DNA from: Henriciella sp.
GTDB lineage: Bacteria > Pseudomonadota > Alphaproteobacteria > Caulobacterales > Hyphomonadaceae
DNA: 64,000 nucleotides
Assembly: GCA_030066975.1 (NCBI GenBank)
Contig: JASJAO010000013.1
Span: forward strand, 1-64,000
Direction of reading: 5' to 3'
Made by a program: the position numbers and the translations under genes. The notes beneath the pieces were generated by a model that was given only the letters and a program-made list of their open reading frames with translations, ran no database searches and was not told the DNA's origin. Shown here one piece after another: positions 7,659 through 16,135 of the stretch (position 1 is the stretch's first letter; each line of letters opens with the position of its first letter).

Positions 7659-7969
7659 CAGATTCGATCCTCGTCATTCATCAATGCCCGCATCGCTCGT
7701 CTTTTTCGGTCTGGCGGGAGCGCATCATACGCGATCGAAAGGTCCAGGCCGAGCGCTGATCCTCTGATCGCATGTAGTCGATCGGGAACGCCTGGCTCGT
7801 GCTTCGAGAGGACGCCTTTCTCGATCAGACGCTCGACGATTTCGCGATGCCGTGCGGACCGACCCTGCCAGCGTGCCTCCGAGTATTCGCTGTGTGTCGA
7901 CGCGCCCAGACAAGAATAGATGCTGCAGACGTACATTTCCTGATGAGTAAAACCGGCCGTCTCAGACAT
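7658..7969 (-). CDS. Small protein paired with the PcfJ-like gene
   Basis: A 103-residue protein; ATG 7969 is preferred to a TTG two codons earlier. The stop shares bases with the start of the PcfJ-like gene, so they are translationally coupled. The segment RHREIVERLIEKGVLSKHEP looks like a winged-helix fragment, so a regulatory role is possible. AAAACCGGCC repeats at 7949-7958 and 7974-7983 flank the start and may be binding sites. Confidence 0.5.
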   Translation of the reverse strand: MSETAGFTHQEMYVCSIYSCLGASTHSEYSEARWQGRSARHREIVERLIEKGVLSKHEPGVPDRLHAIRGSALGLDLSIAYDALPPDRKRRAMRALMNDEDRI

Positions 7970-8080
7970 GGGCAAAACCGGCCATCGAGATTTTACCGTT
8001 TTTTCGGCTGTTGCCCGGCTGTTTTCGGTCTGTCCTGGTAATTTTTACAGCCAAGCTTTTGATTCCATGGCAAAAGCATC

Positions 8081-8128
8081 TCATTGGTAATGATGAGGTC
8101 GGGAGTTCAATTCTCCCTCGCGGCACCA
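8081..8128 (+). other. 3' fragment of tRNA-Thr(GGT), candidate attR
   Basis: The fragment carries the anticodon loop TTGGTAA (8084-8090), the 3' half of the anticodon stem, a T-arm with GGGAG/CTCCC stem around TTCAATT, the acceptor strand TCGCGGC, discriminator A and CCA. No D-arm or 5' acceptor strand lies upstream, and the 5' side of the anticodon stem does not pair fully. This is the usual duplicated piece left at the far end of an element integrated into a tRNA gene. Confidence 0.82.
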
Positions 8129-9685
8129 TTTTTCCCTGAACGCTTTATTTTTGCCTAACACACTGAAAGGCAACGATATTTGGGGTTCCAAGAACCCACC
8201 CTCTCGACAGTAGGAAAGGTGTGCCGGGAAGGCCAATTTCAGCACTAAACGCTGTAGGTCTAAGCGATCAGTTTTCCAAAGATAACAAGGGCTTGCGAGG
8301 AACTGAACAGCGAGTTCAAACAAATCTCGTTTGGGGGTGCGTGGTTTGCTCAATTGCTCCATCTGCTCACGTACCACGCATTTGTCTTCTTCAAGGCCTT
8401 GAATGCGGTCTTCACAGGCCTTTTCGATCCTTGGATTGGTGGCTGTAACAATCTTATCCACGAGCGCTTCAATTTGCTTCTCATAGGCCGAGAGCTGCTT
8501 GCGCAAAGCGCTCAGCTTGCTCGCCGCTATATCCTTCTGCATCGCCCAGTAGTCCTCGAACATCATCTGCGCGATGCCCAGTAATTTGCCGTTAGGCTGC
8601 ACAGAGGACAGAAGCTCCACGAACTGATCTTCAATGACTTCCTTGCGAATAGACTTCCCGTATTGATCGCAGCTTTTGGTGCGGCAGCGATAATAAGGGT
8701 GGCGCTTGGTTTTCCCGGTACTCCATGCGGCAGTCAAAGGCACACCGCATGAGACGCAATCTACCGCCCCACGAAGCGGAAAATCATGATGAAGGTCTTT
8801 GCGGGCAGCAGCGTAAACCCGTCCATCAAGGCGGTCTTGTATGCGGGCAAAGTTGGCTTTTGAAACCAAGGGCTCGTGGACACCCTCGCGATAGGGAACG
8901 CCCCATTTCGGCATGCCGACATATCCGGCATAAAGCTTCTTTCGGAGCATCCGCACCACTTTGTATTGGCGAATCCCGCCACCGGGCAAATCCTTCGGGA
9001 ACTCAGGCTGGGACTCCAAGAACCGCGTGAGTTCAGCCTCAGAGCTGAAGCGCCCGGTTGCAAAGCCATTCAAGGCTTCTGTAACGATAGACGCTAGCGG
9101 TTCATCGCGCACCAGCTCTTTACCGCCCCCGCGTGCCTGCACGTATCTGTAGCCAATCGGAGGTATAGACTGCACCGCATAGCCAAGCTCTAATCGGGCG
9201 ATGCTCTTTTGTTTGGACTGGCGCGCATTTTGTTCGCGCTCTAGCTGGGCCTGTCCTGCGAGCATCAGCTCCATGAACTTGCCTTCTGGGCTTTCTTCGG
9301 GCCGGAAGTTTAGAAATTCCACGCGCACGCCACGTTCACGCAGCAATCGCCTCAGGATGAGATGATATTCAGCCTCGCGGGCAAATCGCTTGTGATCATC
9401 AAAGATCACCACATAATTTTTGCCGCTGTTTTTGTTTCGGTCCAGATGCGCGAGAAGCTGAACAATATCAGGGCGATCGAGTAAGGATTTCCCCCCTGAA
9501 ACGGTTTCTGTGAAAACGGCCTCTACGGGATATCCGTGGATGTCCGCATGTTCCCGGCAACGATGCTCCTGACTATCGAGACCACTGCCCTTGAGCTGTT
9601 TCTTATCGGAAATCCGGCAGCAAATGAGAGCTGTCCAAGATACCGGGGAGGCCGCGTGGTTTGAATTGGGTTCTAATTGCTTCAT
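8081..9685 (-). CDS. Large serine recombinase (site-specific integrase)
   Basis: A 534-residue recombinase expected to integrate and excise the element. The N-terminal resolvase domain (about 18-165) has the nucleophile Ser26 in CCRISDKKQ and the conserved Arg residues around DDHKRFAR. A recombinase domain follows (about 190-285), then a zinc ribbon with CVSCG and RCRTKSC (about 310-345) and a coiled coil (about 370-430), all typical of large serine integrases. The last 13 residues after WC are encoded by the tRNA-Thr fragment, not by the element; in the excised circle the frame would continue for 46 other codons. It overlaps the gene upstream by ATGA. Confidence 0.92.
   Translation of the reverse strand: MKQLEPNSNHAASPVSWTALICCRISDKKQLKGSGLDSQEHRCREHADIHGYPVEAVFTETVSGGKSLLDRPDIVQLLAHLDRNKNSGKNYVVIFDDHKRFAREAEYHLILRRLLRERGVRVEFLNFRPEESPEGKFMELMLAGQAQLEREQNARQSKQKSIARLELGYAVQSIPPIGYRYVQARGGGKELVRDEPLASIVTEALNGFATGRFSSEAELTRFLESQPEFPKDLPGGGIRQYKVVRMLRKKLYAGYVGMPKWGVPYREGVHEPLVSKANFARIQDRLDGRVYAAARKDLHHDFPLRGAVDCVSCGVPLTAAWSTGKTKRHPYYRCRTKSCDQYGKSIRKEVIEDQFVELLSSVQPNGKLLGIAQMMFEDYWAMQKDIAASKLSALRKQLSAYEKQIEALVDKIVTATNPRIEKACEDRIQGLEEDKCVVREQMEQLSKPRTPKRDLFELAVQFLASPCYLWKTDRLDLQRLVLKLAFPAHLSYCREGGFLEPQISLPFSVLGKNKAFREKWCREGELNSRPHHYQ
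8122..8133 (+). repeat. Left 12-bp direct repeat, attachment core
   Basis: GGCACCATTTTT includes the last seven bases of the tRNA fragment. The identical 12-mer occurs at 36976-36987. On the complementary strand it encodes part of E-K-W-C near the end of the recombinase. Confidence 0.72.
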
Positions 9686-10056
9686 GGCGTGCCTCCTTCT
9701 GAAACCAAAGGCACGACTTCCGCGCCGGAACTTCTAAAATCTTCGATGCAGGATTTCATTTGAGAGCATAACGCATCACCGCGCTCAATGGGGAGCACAG
9801 CTTCGGTGAATTGATGTTGTCCACAGGCTTGTTGGACAGGATGAATCTGAAAGCCGAGATCGACAAAGGAGGTTATTATGAGCCACAGCGCTTGTAGCAA
9901 TTCGAGCTTCTGCGTCTCGCTTAACTCCGCATCCTCTAGGTAGGGGCGGTACTTCTCTAGGCTAAATTCGATACGTGCCGATTTGTTATTAAGAACCCCT
10001 GTTTCCAATGGAGGTGGGGCATGTGTTGTTTCATATGTATGGTCGTTTTCATCCAT
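9682..10056 (-). CDS. Small protein coupled to the recombinase, unknown
   Basis: A 124-residue acidic protein with a helical core (ETQKLELLQALWLIITSFVDL) and a C-terminal half with two Cys. It overlaps the recombinase start by four bases, so it may be a directionality or accessory factor, as small genes next to serine integrases sometimes are. That role is inference; no DNA-binding motif is visible. Confidence 0.55.
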   Translation of the reverse strand: MDENDHTYETTHAPPPLETGVLNNKSARIEFSLEKYRPYLEDAELSETQKLELLQALWLIITSFVDLGFQIHPVQQACGQHQFTEAVLPIERGDALCSQMKSCIEDFRSSGAEVVPLVSEGGTP

Positions 10057-10102
10057 AGCGGTGATCCTTTTATTTCGTGTTTTTCATGTGCGCTCCTTTC
10101 CT

Positions 10103-10175
10103 CTTCTTGGGGCCACCACATCAGCGGCGGCCCACAAGAAGCGCTTTTGGCTTTTGGCCCGGATGTCTCCGGGCC
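10103..10175 (-). other. Two strong hairpins between operon genes
   Basis: GGCCCGGA/TCCGGGCC with a four-base loop (10156-10175) begins right at the stop of the upstream gene. CTTCTTG-GGGCC pairs with GGCCC-CAAGAAG, with one bulge (10103-10141). Neither is followed by a T-run on the minus strand, so they may process or stabilise the operon mRNA upstream of the gene that starts at 10056. Confidence 0.5.
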
Positions 10176-10750
10176 TAGAGTTCTCGGCCTGGCTCAGGCG
10201 ATTGTACTCGGGTCTGAGAGTTTTGTTGCGGCTGGGTGGTTGGCACTTGCGCCATCACGGCATCCCGAGCCTGCCCCATATTGTTTTTTTCCGTTTGAGA
10301 ACTTTGAGGGGCTGTTCGTGCCTGCGCGGTAACTTGCGCCCTGCGATCCAGAACCGTTTCCGCTTTTTCTGTCGAAAGCACCATTCCAGCTTTGGTTTCG
10401 ATTTGAGAGACAAAGCCCTCTGAAAGAGGCCGGCCCGTGCTCTTGTTAAATCGCGCACGGTCGGCTTCCGTGATGTTTTTCGCTTTTGTGATGTTCGCTG
10501 ATGGCACAAAGGATGATTCCGTTACGGCAACAAGGCCTACACCTTGCTTGGAGATATCCGATACTGATTCGGGCGCGTATGATTTAGAACCATCAGCGAT
10601 CTCGACTTTTGTGTTGAAACGATAAGGGTCAACGTGATCGCCCAAGCGTGAGAGTGATTCTCGCTCAATTTGTTCAATCGTGCTGACACGCTTGACCATA
10701 TCAATGGGGATCATCTCCCCGTCATTTATACTCAAATATTTTACACTCAT
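10175..10750 (-). CDS. Hypothetical protein of the mobilization operon
   Basis: A 191-residue protein, not recognised. The N-terminal half is mixed alpha/beta with a conserved-looking MIPIDMVKRVSTI segment and ARFNKSTGRPLSEGFVSQI; the last 60 residues are Gln/Thr/Pro-rich and probably disordered. No signal or membrane segment, so it should be cytoplasmic. Its place between the coupling-protein gene and the recombinase suggests a transfer accessory. Confidence 0.5.
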   Translation of the reverse strand: MSVKYLSINDGEMIPIDMVKRVSTIEQIERESLSRLGDHVDPYRFNTKVEIADGSKSYAPESVSDISKQGVGLVAVTESSFVPSANITKAKNITEADRARFNKSTGRPLSEGFVSQIETKAGMVLSTEKAETVLDRRAQVTAQARTAPQSSQTEKNNMGQARDAVMAQVPTTQPQQNSQTRVQSPEPGREL

Positions 10751-10829
10751 GTTTGTCTCCTTTCGTTTGGTTTGGGCGGAGTGAAAAAGGATTGGACTCT
10801 ACAACTTAAAATAGAACAAAGCAAGAACA

Positions 10830-11309
10830 TTATATATCAAAGCTTGGCTCCGGCTTTTTACTTGGCATTTGTTTTGGGATGTTTTCCGCCGCTCTTTGAG
10901 CGTCATCCATCACGGTATCACGCAAAGCGGCGAACCACTTATCCTCTCGTGCCGCTTGGTCAGCCCGTTTGCGCAAATCGCCTTTGGGCTTAAGGGATGG
11001 CTTGGGAACATCACTGTCCTTCACAGCTGAAATGCTTCCCGTGTCCGTGGACGTAGACTTAGCCAGTTCCTTATGACGATCCTGAGAGCGCCACATCGCA
11101 TCACGGTCAGCACTTTGCTCAAAGTTGTCGCCGACTTGCGGTAGCCTTAAGAGCGTATCGGCTTTCATCCACGGTGCCGTGAGGTCTTTCGAGGGTGGTG
11201 AAGGATTGCGTTGCTCTTCGAGCCGCTTGTTGAACAGCTCATGGTTCGGATGCGCGTAGCGGATATCCGGTGCTTCAGCGGGTGCGGGTTTTTGCCAAAA
11301 CCACCTCAC
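10830..11309 (-). CDS. Hypothetical charged protein of the mobilization operon
   Basis: A 159-residue hydrophilic protein read from GTG 11309, chosen because it forms a GTGA overlap with the stop of the preceding gene. It begins MRWFWQKPAP and is rich in Lys, Asp, Arg and Pro, with a helical DLRKRADQAAREDKWFAAL segment. No domain is recognised. Confidence 0.5.
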   Translation of the reverse strand: MRWFWQKPAPAEAPDIRYAHPNHELFNKRLEEQRNPSPPSKDLTAPWMKADTLLRLPQVGDNFEQSADRDAMWRSQDRHKELAKSTSTDTGSISAVKDSDVPKPSLKPKGDLRKRADQAAREDKWFAALRDTVMDDAQRAAENIPKQMPSKKPEPSFDI

Positions 11310-11581
11310 CGTTGCCACCGCCGTGTATCGAGTATGACAACCATCGGGCATTTAGGAGGTAAATGTGGAACGTCTTCTAATATGCCGCGTGAGCCAACGT
11401 AGTCGCAACGCACATAGGTCTTATCAGAATAGTGACCGATATAAGAATACGACCACCTCAAATGCGGCCCGACAGGGTTGACGAGACTCGCGATTACCAG
11501 AATGATGAGCCAATATCTAAAGCCACCACTTAAGGCCTTGAAAACAAGGCCTGCAAGAGTTGGTTTATCCAACCTATTCAT
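11306..11581 (-). CDS. Small membrane-anchored protein of the transfer operon
   Basis: A 91-residue protein with one membrane helix (about 23-38, YWLIILVIASLV) and a C-terminal domain, probably periplasmic, with two Cys (VRCDYV and PPKCPM) that could form a disulfide. It overlaps the coupling-protein stop by eight bases and the next gene by four. Not recognised; a partner of the coupling protein or an exclusion factor is possible. Confidence 0.5.
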   Translation of the reverse strand: MNRLDKPTLAGLVFKALSGGFRYWLIILVIASLVNPVGPHLRWSYSYIGHYSDKTYVRCDYVGSRGILEDVPHLPPKCPMVVILDTRRWQR

Positions 11582-13394
11582 AGGGCCTCCTCCTTAAGTC
11601 GCGTGTGAAGCGTAGCTGGGTGGGGAGAAGCCATTTTTTGCCGTGGAACGGATCAATTCCAACAATGAGCCTAAACGCGTCTATTGCAGCGTAAGGAATG
11701 ACAGAGACTAGAGCAGCCATATTGCGCCGGATGAAAAGAACGGCGTCATCCGTTCTTCTCAGCTCATCGGCAGTCATAAGAGGGCGACCTTCTTCGCGGT
11801 AATCTACACCATCAATGCTAAGACCACCGTTGGCACGATCCCCGCGTTTGCCGCGCGTCATCACACTGGTCTCACCCATCTTGGATACGACATATTCCAA
11901 GACTTCTTTCTCACGCGTACCCGGCAAGTAGAGTTGGATTTCCGCTTCTGAAAGCAGGGTAGACAAGATCTCTTGCGAGTAGGCGTCACGAAATGAGCTG
12001 AAGTTCTGCAAGAACAGGATCATGCGGCAGTAAGCACGTGCAAAAGTCAGAAGCTTTCCGAGATCGTGGATGAGGAAGTTTGCACACTCATCAGCTATCA
12101 AATACGTGGGGCGATGCTTGTTAGGGTGGCGCTTCCACTCCTGCATCGCACACCATTGTATGTGTGAAATCAGCGGGCCCTGCGCTTTGAGTGTATTAGG
12201 GTCAACGACCAGAAATACGGTGGTGGGCCTTTTGCCTTCCTTCTGATCCGAAAATCGGAATGTCGATTTGTTCGTGATTTTATTGCTACGAGTAGCGATC
12301 CCGAATTTTGATATCATCATCTGTTGCGCCCCTTCCAAGAAGGGATCGGCTGTTCGAGAGTCGGTGTCTGTCAGGAGTTTGACAACACGTGCGCACATAG
12401 CACGATAGCGACTTATGAAATCGATGACATCCTGAGGATCATGCAAGTCGTTTTTTGCCCACTCACACTCCTCTAGCGGCATACTCGCATATTCTGGGTG
12501 CTCAGGGTCCTCGCTTGTCGGAAGCCTGCCACACCCCCAGAGTGCATGACGCAGCATGGAATCACGATCCATCAACATCGTGGCTGAATCGCCCATCGTG
12601 GCTGTTTCGCCATCAATCAATCGGGTTGTGAGGTTTGTCCAAGATATAAGAAAGCGGCTGCCATTCCGAAAATACGTATTGTCGGTCTGACCGGAATTGG
12701 ACTCTGCAGGTTCAGGGTAGATTTGCTCGGCTTCTTCTTCGAGCAATTCAAACACTTCAAGAATGCCATCTTTGCGCCTGAAACAGTCCGTAATGATATG
12801 CGCCGGGTTGTAGCAATCGCTCTCGCCTAAAATGTCGATGTTGGCGTTTGCAAAATTTAAAATCCGAACGGTCTCACCCTCTCTACGAAGTGGTTCCGCA
12901 AGCTGACAAGCGAGGTTCCCTGACTTAAAATCTAATACAAGCTTCGATGAGGGGATTGTGAGTATGGTGGGTATAACGATGCTCGATGACTTGCCGGATG
13001 AACTGGTACCGCACACCATAGCGCTGCCTTCTATCTGACTGATGATCTCGGTGTAGCGCCCCGGTTTTTCTTCAAAGGCGCCCCAGTAAGGGCCTAGCTT
13101 TTTTGGCTCATAGTCGTCTCCCAACTCTCTGAGCGCCTTCACAAGCCCGGCTGTGCCTTTCAGGCCAGTGGTTTGTTGTGCGCTTAGCCACTCAAAAAGA
13201 TCCCCAAAGCCTTTTGTAATTTGAGCCAAACCGGAAAAGAGGGCGATAGTACACATGCCCAATGCGAGCGATGGCACCAGAATGAATTCAGCGCCGATCA
13301 TCGCGGGGCCAGTTTTTGAATACACCCAATATGCAGCGCCGCCGATAACCAAAGACGGCAATAACCGCCCCTGACGTTCTGTTTTACCGCTCAT
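11574..13394 (-). CDS. VirD4/TraG-type conjugative coupling protein
   Basis: A 606-residue ATPase that should bring the relaxase-DNA complex to a type IV secretion channel. ATG 13394 forms an ATGA overlap with the preceding gene; a longer in-frame start at 13478 would lie deep inside it. Two N-terminal membrane helices (about 12-57) are followed by Walker A GTSSSGKSS (129-137), the LVLDFKSGNLA segment and Walker B YLIADECANF, with the NFSSFRDAYS and EREVLEY-like regions of the family. Family members usually sit with VirB genes; none are here. Confidence 0.92.
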   Translation of the reverse strand: MSGKTERQGRLLPSLVIGGAAYWVYSKTGPAMIGAEFILVPSLALGMCTIALFSGLAQITKGFGDLFEWLSAQQTTGLKGTAGLVKALRELGDDYEPKKLGPYWGAFEEKPGRYTEIISQIEGSAMVCGTSSSGKSSSIVIPTILTIPSSKLVLDFKSGNLACQLAEPLRREGETVRILNFANANIDILGESDCYNPAHIITDCFRRKDGILEVFELLEEEAEQIYPEPAESNSGQTDNTYFRNGSRFLISWTNLTTRLIDGETATMGDSATMLMDRDSMLRHALWGCGRLPTSEDPEHPEYASMPLEECEWAKNDLHDPQDVIDFISRYRAMCARVVKLLTDTDSRTADPFLEGAQQMMISKFGIATRSNKITNKSTFRFSDQKEGKRPTTVFLVVDPNTLKAQGPLISHIQWCAMQEWKRHPNKHRPTYLIADECANFLIHDLGKLLTFARAYCRMILFLQNFSSFRDAYSQEILSTLLSEAEIQLYLPGTREKEVLEYVVSKMGETSVMTRGKRGDRANGGLSIDGVDYREEGRPLMTADELRRTDDAVLFIRRNMAALVSVIPYAAIDAFRLIVGIDPFHGKKWLLPTQLRFTRDLRRRPYE

Positions 13395-14380
13395 GGCTGG
13401 TTTCCAGATACGGTCAGAACGCTTTGCTTGCTCAACGCATCCGAATAGACAGAGAAAATCTGATCGAGATGTCGCCAAGCCCCTTCGGGATCGTCAACAT
13501 AGGCATCAGCAAGGCCTAGAAATTGGCTTTCGGCACTCTGAGACTTGTCGCCAAGCCATATAAATATGGTCTGAACATCGCCTTTTTGCGCCTGCGCCTC
13601 AGACCGTATCGACCTATCACCCGGTGCTCCGTCTGTAAGGACGATCAAGGTTTTTATCACGTCATCGGGCCGTGTGTTTAGCCGTCGATACGCCGCCGCC
13701 ATCGCAGTAAATAAATTCGTTCCGCCGTTAGCCTGAATCGCGGGGATTGAAACGTTCCTGCTGTTGCACGCTAAAGATGGACTGCCATACCAAGTATGCT
13801 CACTTTCAAACGCTAGCGCTTCACAGCGAAAGTGCTCAGGCAATTCATCGTAGAGTGCATTTGCAGCACTGACGACTTGAGGCATGTAACCATTCATGGA
13901 ACCAGAAGCGTCGAGCATAATTACAACCGACACAGGCAAGTTGGTGTTTGTGAATGGCGATAATCTGAACGCTACATCATTCGCATTTTGATCAATCAGA
14001 TGAATATCATTTGGCCTCATGCGTCTTGGCATAGAAGTCCGCCCATCCTTCAAGGATAGGACATAGCGTGGCTCTCCATCGGCAGAATCTTCAATGCGTT
14101 TGACGGACAAATCACCCAAGCGAGAAATGAAGGTCAAACCTGCGTTCGTGTCCGTCACACTCCTATTTAATCGAGGGTCACCTGTCTTTGAGACGTGTTC
14201 AACAATTCCGAACTGAGGGCCGTACAAATCCAGGTCTTGTTGAAATTGCTCCACAGGCGTGAGGCTCAGATTAACCTCACCCTTAGGCTCTAAATCTGAT
14301 ACTAGAATCTGCGCATCTGAAGATGCCGACAAGCCCAAAACGCCGATCAGTACAGAAGCTGTTTTTATCCGAACTCTCAT
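13391..14380 (-). CDS. Secreted von Willebrand factor A domain protein
   Basis: A 329-residue protein with a signal peptide (about 1-24, cleavage near SDAQ). The VWA domain begins near residue 150 with a complete MIDAS motif DASGS (157-161), a GGTNLFTA segment supplying the conserved Thr, and LIVLTDGAPG. Such domains bind protein ligands through a metal ion; an adhesion or mating-contact role at the cell surface would suit a gene inside a transfer operon, but this is inference. It overlaps both neighbours by four bases. Confidence 0.82.
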   Translation of the reverse strand: MRVRIKTASVLIGVLGLSASSDAQILVSDLEPKGEVNLSLTPVEQFQQDLDLYGPQFGIVEHVSKTGDPRLNRSVTDTNAGLTFISRLGDLSVKRIEDSADGEPRYVLSLKDGRTSMPRRMRPNDIHLIDQNANDVAFRLSPFTNTNLPVSVVIMLDASGSMNGYMPQVVSAANALYDELPEHFRCEALAFESEHTWYGSPSLACNSRNVSIPAIQANGGTNLFTAMAAAYRRLNTRPDDVIKTLIVLTDGAPGDRSIRSEAQAQKGDVQTIFIWLGDKSQSAESQFLGLADAYVDDPEGAWRHLDQIFSVYSDALSKQSVLTVSGNQP

Positions 14381-15102
14381 TGTTCAACTCCCGTCTGTGG
14401 AGCAGCACGTTGAGCTGTGAAGTTGATCCGTGTGCGGGTTTCATCCGGTCTGAGAATTTCAACCGTGTGGTACTTTAGCTCTGAAATTTTATCCTCATTC
14501 AGATAATCCCAAAGCGGCGCATATTGATCTCTGTGAACCATCATCGCTGAAAAATCGGCGCGTTCGGCCTCACTGAGGATGGTTGCCAACTGAATCCCCG
14601 CACTCACAGTCTGGGGGACATGAACCGACGTCACATTATCGCACGGGGATGGAACATCTACGAATGGGCCGATATGAACAATGCGGATGCTCTCATACCC
14701 ATGAATAGCAATATCGCGGCTGATATTGGCGTAGGTGCGTCCCAGATCGTTACATCTGCGATCAAACCCTTGGATCTGTGAAAAAATAAAGCCGCCATCG
14801 CGCTCTAACTCATACGCTGAACCAGAAAATACAGCGTTCGTCGCATCGGTTGTTTTGACGATCTGGATGCGGTGGTTTCTGCGCCGATCACCAGAGGTAT
14901 TTTCAATCTCATTTTGAAGTGTGTGAACAAAAGCTGCATCCACAATAGGTTTGTCACTCGCCGGATATAGGCCTTCGCTCTTTGAAACGACCACATAGGT
15001 CACTTCAAGGTTGGGTTTGCGCGAGAAGAGTTGCGCTGACGCGCCTTGGATTGGGCTTAAAGCCGTGGCTGCGAGAAGAAGAGAAATGGAAAGGTATTTC
15101 AT
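14377..15102 (-). CDS. Secreted protein paired with the VWA protein, unknown
   Basis: A 241-residue protein read from ATG 15102 with GGAG eight to twelve bases upstream. It has a signal peptide ending near QGASAQ. The mature part has phosphotransfer- or VWA-like alternation of strands and helices (LEVTYVVVSKSEG, SIRIVHIGPFVDVPS, DFSAMMVHRDQYAPLWDYL) but no visible active-site motif. Its tight coupling to the VWA gene suggests the two work together in the periplasm or at the surface. Confidence 0.55.
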   Translation of the reverse strand: MKYLSISLLLAATALSPIQGASAQLFSRKPNLEVTYVVVSKSEGLYPASDKPIVDAAFVHTLQNEIENTSGDRRRNHRIQIVKTTDATNAVFSGSAYELERDGGFIFSQIQGFDRRCNDLGRTYANISRDIAIHGYESIRIVHIGPFVDVPSPCDNVTSVHVPQTVSAGIQLATILSEAERADFSAMMVHRDQYAPLWDYLNEDKISELKYHTVEILRPDETRTRINFTAQRAAPQTGVEQ

Positions 15103-15119
15103 AACCGATCTCCGTTTGC

Positions 15120-15653
15120 TTAGATTTTTGGGGAATGAAAAAGACGGGCGGTCACCGCCGCGAAAACGAGATTGATGCTTGAAAACAGCAATGCCAGGGG
15201 AAAGGCGCGTTCTGCTTGCCACATTAATTTTTCGCGTTCAGCATCGACTGCGAGTTGATTGCAGAATGGGTTATTCCCATCGCAATCAATTAACTCTTCC
15301 AGACCAACTTTGGCCTCGGTCGTAAGATTATAAAGCTCAAGGCTGAATACGAAGATGAGTGCAAGAAGTCCGAGGCAGAACCAAACCCGGTTCATCTTTG
15401 TCGCAAAGAACGTTGCTGAATTCGAAAATAAATCGGACGCAAATGCCGTCTTAAAGACAAAGACTGGTAGCAACGCGATCAGCATCGCCTGCATCAATGC
15501 GAATACGTCATTCACGTGCAGATCAGGAAAAATGTAGCTCAGGATCGGCAGAGGGATATTATCGTAAACGCTGATTACTTTGGAGCAGATCGCAAGGAGA
15601 AGCAGGATCATTACGACCTCGCACACGACCGCTAGGATCTTAAAAATACGCAT
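15120..15653 (-). CDS. Four-helix membrane protein, unknown
   Basis: A 177-residue protein read from ATG 15653, with GGAG nine bases upstream. Membrane helices lie at about 4-22, 35-72 (one or two), 90-108 and 145-165. A loop with two Cys (LIDCDGNNPFCN) before the last helix should face the periplasm and could form a disulfide. It lies between a transporter-like gene and the secreted pair in the same operon. Confidence 0.55.
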   Translation of the reverse strand: MRIFKILAVVCEVVMILLLLAICSKVISVYDNIPLPILSYIFPDLHVNDVFALMQAMLIALLPVFVFKTAFASDLFSNSATFFATKMNRVWFCLGLLALIFVFSLELYNLTTEAKVGLEELIDCDGNNPFCNQLAVDAEREKLMWQAERAFPLALLFSSINLVFAAVTARLFHSPKI

Positions 15654-15654
15654 G

Positions 15655-16104
15655 TCAAAATTCTCCATTGGCGTTCGCAGCCAAAATGGATGCGGTTGCT
15701 TGATTTTCAGGAAGTGCGAGCAGCGCTGATGCGATCAGCATGAAGACGCAGGCCGCCCACTTTTGGACGTTCATTGTCTCGCCAAACAGCCACACACCAG
15801 AGGCCAAAACTGCTAGCGTCATGGCGCAGGTTGTCAGAAGAAATCCGACTGCCAGTCCGTCCCTAATGACCTGCAAATACAGAATATTCGCCAGCGTGCA
15901 GACTGCGGTACCACCGACAAAGTAAGTGAATTTGCCCGTCTCGGCGGTTTGTTTGAATAGGATCTCGCCCCAGACGAATAGGGGCGTAGAGACCATGAGA
16001 CATCCAACAAGGGTGGCTTCTTTTGGCAAGGCTACGATGTCAGAACTTAGGTACAGCTCTGCTATTCCCATCTCAGATGGGGTGATCGATTTTTGAGTTT
16101 TCAT
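15655..16104 (-). CDS. Small four-helix SMR/EamA-like membrane protein
   Basis: A 149-residue protein with four hydrophobic stretches (about 30-48, 60-78, 86-108 and 117-136). The third and fourth (GFLLTTCAMTLAVLASGVWL, then FGETMNVQKWAACVFMLIA) follow the pattern of the small multidrug resistance/drug-metabolite transporter superfamily, including the FGE turn between helices. The conserved membrane Glu of helix 1 is not obvious, so transport is uncertain. First gene of the leftward operon that runs to 8081. Confidence 0.55.
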   Translation of the reverse strand: MKTQKSITPSEMGIAELYLSSDIVALPKEATLVGCLMVSTPLFVWGEILFKQTAETGKFTYFVGGTAVCTLANILYLQVIRDGLAVGFLLTTCAMTLAVLASGVWLFGETMNVQKWAACVFMLIASALLALPENQATASILAANANGEF

Positions 16105-16135
16105 AAATATCTAGTCCCTGATAAGGTCAGTAATC

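Larger units (their letters stand above)
1..8128. mobile_element. Right end of a prophage or phage-like element
   Basis: The stretch holds a lysis cassette (muramidase, overlapping spanins), strings of small membrane proteins and small DNA-binding proteins in opposing blocks, and ends in a 3' fragment of tRNA-Thr at 8081-8128. Phages that integrate into tRNA genes typically leave an intact tRNA at one end and a 3' fragment at the other; this fragment is read as attR. No integrase lies inside, so it should be at the other end, outside the window. The left boundary is not visible. Phage identity rests mainly on the endolysin and spanin genes; no capsid or tail genes are in view. Confidence 0.72.

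Noticed and set aside
8081-8121. C-terminal 13 residues of the recombinase as a native tail
   Set aside because: They are the reverse complement of a tRNA 3' end, a known false tail where frames run into tRNA genes; not taken as part of the evolved protein.
8041-8128. Complete tRNA-Thr gene
   Set aside because: No D-arm or 5' acceptor strand upstream and the anticodon stem is mispaired; only a fragment.
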